Below are positions 1 through 7,182 of a DNA stretch of 13,176 bases, one piece after another. Numbering within the stretch: the first letter of the stretch is position 1; each line of letters begins with the position of its first letter. A program made the translations under genes and the position numbers. Origin of the DNA: an uncultured Lachnoclostridium sp. (lineage in GTDB: Bacteria > Bacillota > Clostridia > Lachnospirales > Lachnospiraceae); contig CATZVV010000025.1 in NCBI GenBank assembly GCA_958425285.1, positions 1 through 13,176 of the forward strand, read 5' to 3'. The notes beneath the pieces are model-generated. The model saw only the letters and a program-made list of their open reading frames with translations. It was not told where the DNA came from and searched no databases.

Positions 1-3000
1 CGACTGTAAATCCAACAGCTTGTTTAATTGAGAGTATGAATACACCACAATTTGTTTTACTTCTTTTTCAAAAGCTTTTACAGCAGGATTGCCCTCATAA
101 ATTTTAACATTTCTATATTTTCTTGTTAATTCTGTCAGATTTGTACCTGTTGTTGTATTATATGGTATGAAGGTGTACTCATAGGAATATTCTTTATTAT
201 TTGGAAGAAGGTAATCTGCCAGTGTATCAGGACCACAACTTCGGTTTCCGGCACCCTGTGAAGCCATATTGACGGATAAAATGGTATCATATTCCGGGTG
301 AAGCTGATATGGATGTCTGGCATTGGTCAAGTCCTGCACAGTGAAATGCAATGCGGAAGTCTCAATGTCTTCCCTGCCTGCTACGACAAGTGCTTCTTTC
401 CGGTTTGGATCTGTAACGGTGAACCACTTTGTTCCGGTTAATGTTCCGGTGTCCTGTGTATCCAGATAAGGATAGAACATTTCAGATACGGTTGACCGAT
501 ATTGGGAAACGGTGGCAAAATTATTGCGGTCACTCATTGATTCAACCGGTCCATTTCCATACCATGTAATATTTTCGTATCCTTCCGGGAGACGCATATT
601 CGTACCAATTCTAAGATAATTGCCAAGTGAGGTACCTGTAGCATCTGAAGTCATTTTTACAGTGAGGGCACCATTTGCCTCTATTGTATATTCCATTGTC
701 ACATATAGATATGGCTGATTTGGAAAAGCGAGTGTCGTGCGAATAATTTTTCGTCCATCTTCGGTCTCATCCAGTTCGTAATCTTCCAGAGTTTGTTTGT
801 CTGCTGCATTTTTCCAGTTTTTATCGTGCGTAACATCATTATTCAGCGGTGCACGGTAAAAGTTAGGGACTGGACCCTCTGACATCAATAAGGTACCTTG
901 ATATGTATAATTTTGCAACATACCGCTTTGTTTCTCTATGTCAAAGGAAAAATCTTTTCCGCTGATGGTAATGGTATCATCATTTTCGGTTACTTCAATT
1001 TCTCCTGAAACAGTGCTGAATACGGTGTTTTCAAGTGTCTCAGGCAATAGGAACTGCTCATGAGACACAATATGACCTGCCTTTGCATATAAGTTGTCGG
1101 ACTTTAACTGAAGTTCTATGCACAGATAATATTCTGCTCCCGGTTTCCGGTTTTCTGGGAGTTTGTCGATATATGGAAGTGAAATCAATTTTTCTTCTCT
1201 TGGATTTAAATCCATACATTCTGTACCCGACGCAATTTCCGTATCATCTTCGGTAAGTTTCCATACCAGATTATACTGATTCATATTATCAAAGGAAGAT
1301 TCATTATAGACGTTTATGTTCCCTTGCGACAGATTAATATCACTGGCGGTAAACCAGAAGTTTTGATAAATATATTTAACTTCATATAATTCCGGCTGTA
1401 TGTCACGATCAGGAGAAACCAAACCATTTACACAGAATGACCCATCATTTGGCTGATCTTTCCAATCTCCGCCATATGCATAGTATTTTCCTTCTGATTC
1501 ATCAGAATACAGGGTCTTGTGTGCAAAACTCTCTGAGAAATAATCATAGCTGTCAGATGGCAGATTGACAAGACGTGACTGATCTACCCAGTCCCAGATA
1601 AAGCCACCAAGCATGTTGTCCGAACTCCGAATAGCATCCCAGTATTCTTTTATATTACCTACAGCATTCCCCATTGCGTGGTCATATTCACAAAGGACAT
1701 AAGGCATATTTACTTTTGCTTTTGCTTCTACAGTTCCGACGGTCGGATACATATTGCTGTCCATGTCGACACCGTTTTGATTACCGGAGCTTTCACAGTG
1801 GATTGGTCTGGTTGGATCCTGTTCTTTAAAATATTGAATCAAATCATAGAACATGCCATCGGCATATGTTTTGCTTGAAGTATAATAATTTTCATTTCCT
1901 GTAGACCACATAACAATGCTGCTTCGATTTTTTAAGCGCTGAAAGGCTGTTATGGTTCTGTCCATAACCATCTTCTTAAAGTGCTTTTGGTTATCTCCTT
2001 TGTTCATTAATGCATGTGATTCTATATTGGTTTCACCCATTACATATAATCCATACTTATCGCATAAGTAGTACAAATATTCATCATTGCTGTAATGAGA
2101 AGTTCGAACAGCGTTCAAATTAAAACGCTTCATTGTCTCAATGTCCTGTTGGAGCGTTTCTTTTGGTACATATTTTCCATAAACCGGATCTGTATCGTGC
2201 CGATTTGTTCCCTTTAATAAAATTGGCATACCATTAATTGTAATTGGTTTATATTCATTATCTTTTGTGCTTCTCTGTCCATTGGAATCTACCTGGCTGC
2301 TTACGAATTCAATTTCGCGGAACCCTAATTGCTGAGAAACACTTTCAATATAAGATCCAGTTGATTTATTGTATAAGGTTAGAACCATTGTATACAGATT
2401 AGGCTGTTCTGCAGACCAAAGTTTCGGTTCATAAATCGTATGAGAGCCTGCTGCGGTAACAATTGTTTTTGTACCATCGTCTTTTGCTTGTTGTATTTCC
2501 GGTATATCAATGGTATATCCATTCATAAAAACAGAGCCATCCGGATGATAGAGCTGAACATCAATGGCATAATTGTTCAGATTGGTATTACTACTGTTAC
2601 TGAGTGCTACTTCGATGTTCAGATTGGCATTTTTGTAGTCATCATCTAAATCTGTCACAACGGTATAATCCTGTATATGTACCAAAGGTGTAGAATACAA
2701 GTAGACATCACGGAAGATTCCACCGTCATAAATCATATCCTGTCCTTCCATCCATGTGCCGTCACAGAATTTATGTACTTCTACTGCAAGAAGATTATCT
2801 TTTCCATCCTCCGTCAGATAGTCTGTTACATCAAAACTGTGTGGGCTAAAGGAGTCCTCACTGTAACCAACCTCTTTTCCGTTGACATATACATAATAGC
2901 AGGACTCAACTCCCTGGAAGGAAAGATATACACGACCATTTGTACGAAGCATCGTATCATTCACATCGAAGGTTTTCCGATATAAACCGACTGGATTGTA

Positions 3001-3645
3001 ATTAACCGGGGCCTTAGGTACTGCGACATTTCGGTCATATGCACTTTGCCATGGCATCTGTACATTGGCATAAATTGGTTTGTCAAATCCGTAATGCGTC
3101 CAGCTGGCAGGAAGCTTCAGATTTTGTTTCCAGTCATCATTTGTATTTACCTGATATTCTTTTGTGTAAAAATTTTTATAATTTGCAGCCTGTGCTTTTG
3201 TCTGATTCTGTAAGACGACCAATTCCCAATCTGCTTCTTTGTTACCAGTCAGATACTGTACATAATCAGATGCTTCCTTTTTGTAATTGACAGCACCTTC
3301 AATTGCTTTTTCTACCGAATGATATGGAATTGTAGAAGCTGCTGAAGCGTCTTGAACGTTAATCCGATAAACATCGGCAGCATTTACGGTTTCTCCGTAT
3401 GCATTTACATAATTTTGTTTACCGGTCCATTCTTGATGGGTAAATTTGGTTTCCTGTTCAACGCTGCTGTCCCGAACCGATTGTAAGTCCGGTAATTTGG
3501 TCAATGACCAGGGGTTCTGTTCCCAAGCCTTATTTTTTTTTGAATCTGCTCGCAAATTTACGGCAGTAAATGGTGCTATTCCTAAAAGTGACGTTATACA
3601 AAAAACGACACCAAGGATACCTGCTGTTATTCTTCTCTTTAACAT
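1..3645 (-). CDS. Secreted LacZ-type GH2 beta-galactosidase, C-terminus beyond left edge
   Basis: Hydrolyses terminal beta-galactosides, probably outside the cell. 1215 codons are open with no stop before the window edge. Residues 1 to about 30 are a signal peptide (MLKRR, then a hydrophobic core). The GH2 sugar-binding domain lies near 195-350, an Ig-like domain near 350-460, the TIM barrel near 470-775 and the LacZ small-chain domain near 885-1165, followed by an extra tail. Seen active-site motifs match E. coli LacZ: NRHD (H483), TSHY, IESH, acid/base E585 in TGNEN, nucleophile E653 in CEYDHAMGN, WDWVDQS, and FCVNGL. The LacZ W999 position is Cys (C1137, RSCGP). The start is ATG at 3645, with AAAGGAG (3652-3658) six bases upstream. 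It is divergent from the AraC gene and probably controlled by it. The galactosidase call is firm; the natural substrate is not known. Confidence 0.95.
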   Translation of the reverse strand, partial: MLKRRITAGILGVVFCITSLLGIAPFTAVNLRADSKKNKAWEQNPWSLTKLPDLQSVRDSSVEQETKFTHQEWTGKQNYVNAYGETVNAADVYRINVQDASAASTIPYHSVEKAIEGAVNYKKEASDYVQYLTGNKEADWELVVLQNQTKAQAANYKNFYTKEYQVNTNDDWKQNLKLPASWTHYGFDKPIYANVQMPWQSAYDRNVAVPKAPVNYNPVGLYRKTFDVNDTMLRTNGRVYLSFQGVESCYYVYVNGKEVGYSEDSFSPHSFDVTDYLTEDGKDNLLAVEVHKFCDGTWMEGQDMIYDGGIFRDVYLYSTPLVHIQDYTVVTDLDDDYKNANLNIEVALSNSSNTNLNNYAIDVQLYHPDGSVFMNGYTIDIPEIQQAKDDGTKTIVTAAGSHTIYEPKLWSAEQPNLYTMVLTLYNKSTGSYIESVSQQLGFREIEFVSSQVDSNGQRSTKDNEYKPITINGMPILLKGTNRHDTDPVYGKYVPKETLQQDIETMKRFNLNAVRTSHYSNDEYLYYLCDKYGLYVMGETNIESHALMNKGDNQKHFKKMVMDRTITAFQRLKNRSSIVMWSTGNENYYTSSKTYADGMFYDLIQYFKEQDPTRPIHCESSGNQNGVDMDSNMYPTVGTVEAKAKVNMPYVLCEYDHAMGNAVGNIKEYWDAIRSSDNMLGGFIWDWVDQSRLVNLPSDSYDYFSESFAHKTLYSDESEGKYYAYGGDWKDQPNDGSFCVNGLVSPDRDIQPELYEVKYIYQNFWFTASDINLSQGNINVYNESSFDNMNQYNLVWKLTEDDTEIASGTECMDLNPREEKLISLPYIDKLPENRKPGAEYYLCIELQLKSDNLYAKAGHIVSHEQFLLPETLENTVFSTVSGEIEVTENDDTITISGKDFSFDIEKQSGMLQNYTYQGTLLMSEGPVPNFYRAPLNNDVTHDKNWKNAADKQTLEDYELDETEDGRKIIRTTLAFPNQPYLYVTMEYTIEANGALTVKMTSDATGTSLGNYLRIGTNMRLPEGYENITWYGNGPVESMSDRNNFATVSQYRSTVSEMFYPYLDTQDTGTLTGTKWFTVTDPNRKEALVVAGREDIETSALHFTVQDLTNARHPYQLHPEYDTILSVNMASQGAGNRSCGPDTLADYLLPNNKEYSYEYTFIPYNTTTGTNLTELTRKYRNVKIYEGNPAVKAFEKEVKQIVVYSYSQLNKLLDLQS

Positions 3646-3701
3646 AACCTTCTCCTTTCACTCTGCTTGCATAAGTACAAGATAAACTGTATTGATACCA
3701 A

Positions 3702-3718
3702 AATATAGTTTCTATATT
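3702..3718. repeat. Inverted repeat with 7-base arms, 3-base spacer
   Basis: AATATAG (3702-3708) and CTATATT (3712-3718) are perfect inverted copies around TTT. The repeat lies between the beta-galactosidase start and the AraC gene, within the -10/spacer region of the downstream promoter candidate. It could be a protein-binding site; because it is pure A/T apart from one G/C pair per arm, chance is also possible. Confidence 0.4.
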
Positions 3719-3730
3719 ACTCTACAAGCA

Positions 3731-3752
3731 TATAAAATCAGAAGATTTTATA
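3731..3752. repeat. Inverted repeat with 9-base arms, 4-base spacer; possible operator
   Basis: TATAAAATC (3731-3739) and GATTTTATA (3744-3752) are perfect inverted copies separated by AGAA. The element almost fills the spacer between the TTGTAT and TATGCT boxes of the upstream beta-galactosidase promoter candidate, so a protein bound here would compete with or contact RNA polymerase. A hairpin role is less likely because there is no T run after it. Operator function is inferred from position only. Confidence 0.5.
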
Positions 3753-3763
3753 CAATAGTAAAG

Positions 3764-3793
3764 AAAGTAGTTTTTTTATAAAATAGCTACTTT
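3764..3793. repeat. Inverted repeat with 7-base arms, 16-base spacer, beside the AraC promoter
   Basis: AAAGTAG (3764-3770) and CTACTTT (3787-3793) are perfect inverted copies 16 bases apart, a centre-to-centre distance of 23 bases. The right arm covers the -35 position of the AraC-gene promoter, so binding there could give autoregulation. Function is inferred from placement. Confidence 0.4.
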
Positions 3794-3815
3794 GTTGATG
3801 AAAATATGTTATACT
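3787..3815 (+). promoter_or_regulatory. Extended -10 promoter of the AraC-family gene
   Basis: TG-T-TATACT at 3807-3815 is an extended -10 box one base from consensus. The -35 position 17 bases upstream reads CTACTT (3787-3792), which is weak, as is common for extended -10 promoters. Transcription would begin near 3822, leaving a leader of about 30 bases. This rules out the in-frame TTG at 3792 as a start codon and supports the ATG at 3852. Confidence 0.65.
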
Positions 3816-3851
3816 AAATATATGATAAAAGATGGAAGGAAAGAGAGCATT

Positions 3852-4748
3852 ATGTATGTTTGCAGAATAAAACCTTATTTATTACCCCGGATTAATTTAT
3901 TTAGTACTATTAGTGTAGATAATTGTATTCACTTTAGACGAATACCTGACGAATATATTGCTTTTTTTATTGTAAAAGGCGACATGTATTTAATGGAAAA
4001 TCAGATTCCATATCACTTAACAGAGGGTGACTGGATATTACTGGAACCGGGAAAGGAACATCATGGCTTTAAAATGAGTTCACACTGTACATATTTTTAC
4101 ATACATTTTCAATTGGAAGGTCTTTTAGGTATCGAACTTGATGAAGAAGATTTGCAGGAAACTCTAAAAAGAAACAAGATGGAAGCTCTTCTGGAAAAAA
4201 GATTAACGGACTTTATAATGATTCCGAAGCTATATCATTCTAAAACAAATCTGGCATATGATGCCCTGCTTCATCTATTGAATCAAGGTAAGCATTATTT
4301 TAATACGTATAAAGAATTTTTTGATTTACAGACTTCTTGTATCTTTTTAGATGCTTTAATTCACTTATCCCATTTATTTTCCAAGCAGATTTTATCCAAT
4401 GAGGAAACAAATATAAAGAGATCCACCCTTATTGTTTATCAGTTACTTAAGGAAATGAACAATAATTATGCGGGGAAATTCTCCAGTCAGTTAATTGAGC
4501 GCAGATTTGAATGTAATTTTGATTATATAAATCGAATGTTTAAAAAAGAAACGGGGCAAACAATTTTTGCATATTTAACAATGATACGTGTTTCTCGCGC
4601 CAAGGTTCTTTTAACTTCCGGCAACCTTTCAATTAAAACAATTGCTATTCGTGTTGGATATGATGATATTTATTACTTTTCAAATGTTTTTAAAAAGCAA
4701 ACTGGTTTTTCACCAACACAGTATCGAAAATTGATTTTAGGAAACTGA
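3852..4748 (+). CDS. AraC-family transcriptional regulator (cupin + two helix-turn-helix motifs)
   Basis: A 298-residue DNA-binding regulator, normal length for a sugar-sensing AraC family member. Residues about 10-100 form a cupin-like effector domain (EGDWILLEPGKEHHGF is the typical beta-strand and His segment). The last 100 residues are the AraC/XylS DNA-binding domain: FDYINRMFKKETGQ in the first helix-turn-helix, then IKTIAIRVGYDDIYYFSNVFKKQTGFSP, the family signature in the second. The frame is open back to a TTG at 3792, but the ATG at 3852 lies downstream of the promoter and has AAGGA (3836-3840) before it. It is transcribed away from the beta-galactosidase gene and towards the GH43 gene, and is the only regulator in the window. 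The inducer is unknown; an arabinose-, galactose- or xylose-derived sugar would fit the neighbours. Confidence 0.92.
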   Translation: MYVCRIKPYLLPRINLFSTISVDNCIHFRRIPDEYIAFFIVKGDMYLMENQIPYHLTEGDWILLEPGKEHHGFKMSSHCTYFYIHFQLEGLLGIELDEEDLQETLKRNKMEALLEKRLTDFIMIPKLYHSKTNLAYDALLHLLNQGKHYFNTYKEFFDLQTSCIFLDALIHLSHLFSKQILSNEETNIKRSTLIVYQLLKEMNNNYAGKFSSQLIERRFECNFDYINRMFKKETGQTIFAYLTMIRVSRAKVLLTSGNLSIKTIAIRVGYDDIYYFSNVFKKQTGFSPTQYRKLILGN

Positions 4749-4756
4749 AACAGCAA

Positions 4757-4793
4757 GAAAAAGGTGCGACAAACAGATATGCGCACCTTTTTC
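4757..4793. terminator. Bidirectional rho-independent terminator between convergent genes
   Basis: GAAAAAGGTGCG (4757-4768) pairs perfectly with CGCACCTTTTTC (4782-4793) around a 13-base loop. The plus strand gives a GC-core stem followed by T-rich sequence just after the AraC stop at 4748. The minus strand gives the same after the GH43 stop at 4816. One hairpin therefore serves both genes. Confidence 0.9.
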
Positions 4794-4815
4794 GTACTTT
4801 CTTTACAAGACTACA

Positions 4816-6948
4816 TTAGCCTTTTAATTTCATCGTCTTTTTGATTCCCTGAGCAGATTTAAAAATCTTTTTGTATTTTGCAAGCTGCTTTTTTGGAACT
4901 GTAATCTTAGCTTTTGCGTGTATTCCCTTAAATGCATTTTTTCCAATCTTTTTTATGAAAGAAGATTTTACTTTTACTTTTTTCAGTTTTTTGCAGGATT
5001 GGAATGCACTACTGTTAATCTTTGAAATATATTTTCCAATCGTAATACTGGTTACTTTTTTGCATCCTTTGAAAGCAGATTTGCCAATGGCAGTCACGCG
5101 GAATTTAATACCATTAATTTCAACTGTATTAGGAATATTAATGGACTTTAATGTTTTCTTCTTAGTTCCGGTTATAATAACAGTGCCTTTTCCGGATGTA
5201 TCAGCATTACTTATTTTATATATAAAGTTACCAACAGTATACTGCTTTCCTTTTGTAATTTTGTTTTCTGTGCTGCTGCTTGTAATATCCGTGTTTGGAA
5301 CAGATGTATTTACAGGGGAAGCACTCGGGGCAGCAGATACAGTAGGAACAGGGCTGGCAGAAGGGCTTGAAGTTGGCGCTACATAATCCTGACCTTCATC
5401 TGCATCTGTAACGGTATTATTGCCAAACTGGAAGGCAGTTAATTCGCAAATAGTATCACTGCTGCTGGATTTAAATACGAAATAAAGGGCATGTTTCCCT
5501 TCAATTGAACTTAAAGTTGGTATCTCGGTTGTTTTAATGACACCGTTTTGGTCATCATCAGATGAAATTTCAATGGTTCCAATTTTGGTGCCGCCATCAC
5601 TTTCCCAAGGGCGGTCTAACATGATTTCAATGGTTCCTGCTTTTCCCTGAGGCAAAAGGTCAACAGCAATCATATTCTTATCACGTGTACCTTTTCCTGC
5701 ATCAAAGTCAAAGTATTTATACCCTACAATAGAACCATTCTTTATGTTATAAACAGGACTTCCCGGATTGGATTCATCATAATGAATTTTAATTTGTGGA
5801 CCGCCATTTAAAAAGCATGCGCTTCCTGCCGTCTGCTTTTTGTATGGATTTAGCCCATTAATTTCAAATCCCTGAGAAGTAACTTCTGCCTCTGTTATTT
5901 CCACGGCTCCATCTTCTGTTACCTTGACATCAATTGCTTCTACCATAGCCTGACGGGCATACATACTATTATCAATACATCTATGGTAAAAAACATACCA
6001 CTGCCCATTAACTTCTAAAATACTTCCGTGAGTATTTCCCCATGACTGCATGGCACAAATTGTGTTTCCATTCTGATCTGTTTCTCTGGCTCTGGCATCT
6101 ACCAAAGTTCCTCCATAGGTCCAAGGACCAAGAGGAGTATCTGAATAGGCATAAGCTAATGTATTATTGGATGCGCCAAGACCAAATTCACCTTCTTTTG
6201 TTTTTCTGCTGTAAATGAATACATATTTATCTTCTACCTTACGCAGAGAAGAGGCTTCAAAGAAACGGAAATTGTCACCATCATTACTTCCATCAATTCC
6301 TGTGCTGCTCTCAGTGAGAGTTTTGCATCCCGATTTTACAGTACACATTGTTTCGGGATCTAATTCAGCCATATTGGAAGACTGAAATCCCCAATAACCA
6401 TAAACACGCCCATCATCATCCACAAAAGCAGCAGGGTCAAATCCTAAGATACCATTTGTCTGTGTTGTGCTTCCCTCTTTCCAATTACACACTTCAAAGG
6501 GGCCTTTTGGACTGTCTGATTTTGCAATCATACCCCCACGGCCGCCAGATTGATTATTTGGATAAAGATAGTAAGTTTTGTTTCCGTCTTCATCTTTTAC
6601 TTCAACAACATCAGGTGCAAACAAAATATCGGCATTATCATTTACAATTGATTCAAAAATTACACCTTCATAGCGCCAGTTATTCAAATCTTCTACCGGA
6701 GCCGACCAAGTAACTAAATCATAGCCACAATACTCAGTTTTTCTTGTATCATGAGAACCATAGATATATAAGCGATATTTTCCAGGGTTATCCGGATCCT
6801 CAAATACTCTTGGCTCTCCATCAGGAATATGTTCCCAATGTGGCAGATAAGAGTTAGCAGCATTTGCTGATACAGCATTGGTGAAACCAAGTCCACAGAA
6901 AAAGAATGCTGCAAATGTAAACAACAATAGTTTCATACTTCTTTGCAT
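4816..6948 (-). CDS. Secreted GH43 glycoside hydrolase with CBM6 and basic LRR_5 (BspA-like) domain
   Basis: 710-residue exported enzyme, probably releasing arabinose or xylose from plant polysaccharide. A signal peptide covers residues 1 to about 30 (ending VSANA). The five-bladed propeller of GH43 lies near 40-345: D51 (FEDP) is the likely base, APDV at 111-114, D171 (GFDPAA) the pKa modulator, E231 (FFEASS) the acid, and H307 in NTHGS. Residues 380-510 resemble CBM6 (GGP, VGYKYFDF, GTIEIMLD, HALYFVF). A Ser/Pro/Thr linker (525-560) leads to LRR_5-type repeats (IGKSAFKGCK, INSSAFQSCK, IGKNAFKGI) with 39 Lys/Arg against 3 Asp/Glu in residues 561-710. The ATG at 6948 follows GGAGG by nine bases; the open frame to 7014 lacks such a site. 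The exact GH43 specificity cannot be read from the sequence. Confidence 0.92.
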   Translation of the reverse strand: MQRSMKLLLFTFAAFFFCGLGFTNAVSANAANSYLPHWEHIPDGEPRVFEDPDNPGKYRLYIYGSHDTRKTEYCGYDLVTWSAPVEDLNNWRYEGVIFESIVNDNADILFAPDVVEVKDEDGNKTYYLYPNNQSGGRGGMIAKSDSPKGPFEVCNWKEGSTTQTNGILGFDPAAFVDDDGRVYGYWGFQSSNMAELDPETMCTVKSGCKTLTESSTGIDGSNDGDNFRFFEASSLRKVEDKYVFIYSRKTKEGEFGLGASNNTLAYAYSDTPLGPWTYGGTLVDARARETDQNGNTICAMQSWGNTHGSILEVNGQWYVFYHRCIDNSMYARQAMVEAIDVKVTEDGAVEITEAEVTSQGFEINGLNPYKKQTAGSACFLNGGPQIKIHYDESNPGSPVYNIKNGSIVGYKYFDFDAGKGTRDKNMIAVDLLPQGKAGTIEIMLDRPWESDGGTKIGTIEISSDDDQNGVIKTTEIPTLSSIEGKHALYFVFKSSSSDTICELTAFQFGNNTVTDADEGQDYVAPTSSPSASPVPTVSAAPSASPVNTSVPNTDITSSSTENKITKGKQYTVGNFIYKISNADTSGKGTVIITGTKKKTLKSINIPNTVEINGIKFRVTAIGKSAFKGCKKVTSITIGKYISKINSSAFQSCKKLKKVKVKSSFIKKIGKNAFKGIHAKAKITVPKKQLAKYKKIFKSAQGIKKTMKLKG

Positions 6949-6987
6949 AAATGTAAACCTCCAACTTATGTATTTATTTTTGAAAAA

Positions 6988-7028
6988 TATGTTTGAACAT
7001 AATAATTGTATCATACATGAAGTAGCAA
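6988..7028 (-). promoter_or_regulatory. Proximal promoter candidate of the GH43 gene, with inverted repeat
   Basis: On the minus strand TTGCTA (7028-7023), an 18-base spacer and TATTAT (7004-6999) form a second, weaker promoter-like pair about 50 bases before the start codon. The -10 box overlaps a small inverted repeat, TATGTT and AACATA around two bases (6988-7001). This may be a regulated promoter or chance in A/T-rich DNA. Confidence 0.3.
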
Positions 7029-7112
7029 TATCTTGTTATTTACCGCATTTTTTTGTCATATTAATAAATACAATTACCAGATTCATCTCTTATTCATTTT
7101 TCTATACTAAAT

Positions 7113-7141
7113 ATTATAGCAAAGGGATAAAGGCTTAACAA
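7113..7141 (-). promoter_or_regulatory. Sigma-A-type promoter of the GH43 gene
   Basis: On the minus strand TTGTTA (7141-7136) and a perfect TATAAT (7118-7113) are separated by exactly 17 bases. Transcription would begin near 7106, giving a leader of about 158 bases before the ATG at 6948. The site lies within 42 bases of the GH127 stop codon, so the GH43 gene can be expressed on its own even if read-through also occurs. I see no convincing terminator after the GH127 gene. Confidence 0.75.
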
Positions 7142-7182
7142 TGATTTATTCAGCAAATGTAATTGATGAATCACGCATATGT

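Larger units (their letters stand above)
3700..3755 (-). promoter_or_regulatory. Candidate promoters of the beta-galactosidase gene
   Basis: Two sigma-A-like pairs can be read on the minus strand. The first is TTGTAT (3755-3750), a 17-base spacer, then TATGCT (3732-3727). The second is TTGTAG (3727-3722), a 16-base spacer, then TATTTT (3705-3700). Each spacer is largely occupied by an inverted repeat, a usual place for an operator. Neither -10 box is a close consensus, so which one works, and whether it needs an activator, is uncertain. Confidence 0.4.

Noticed and set aside
1035..3685. Several plus-strand open frames of 60-102 codons across the beta-galactosidase region
   Set aside because: They are antisense to a continuous, fully recognisable GH2 protein, have no recognisable motifs and no good start signals.
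3792..3851. Longer form of the AraC protein starting at TTG 3792 or ATG 3822
   Set aside because: Both lie upstream of, or at, the transcription start expected from the extended -10 box at 3807-3815, and neither has a ribosome binding site.
4871..5386. 171-codon open frame on the plus strand
   Set aside because: It lies wholly antisense to the GH43 gene, opposite the lysine-rich LRR_5 region. Lys codons read as Phe on the other strand, giving a false membrane-protein look. No ribosome binding site or separate promoter is apparent.
6949..7014. Longer form of the GH43 protein starting at 7014
   Set aside because: It would put 22 residues before a normal signal peptide, and the GGAGG site is placed for the ATG at 6948.
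7141..7182. Imperfect inverted repeat just after the GH127 stop as a terminator
   Set aside because: The arms mismatch, the stem is A/T-rich and there is no T run; it also overlaps the GH43 promoter's -35 box.
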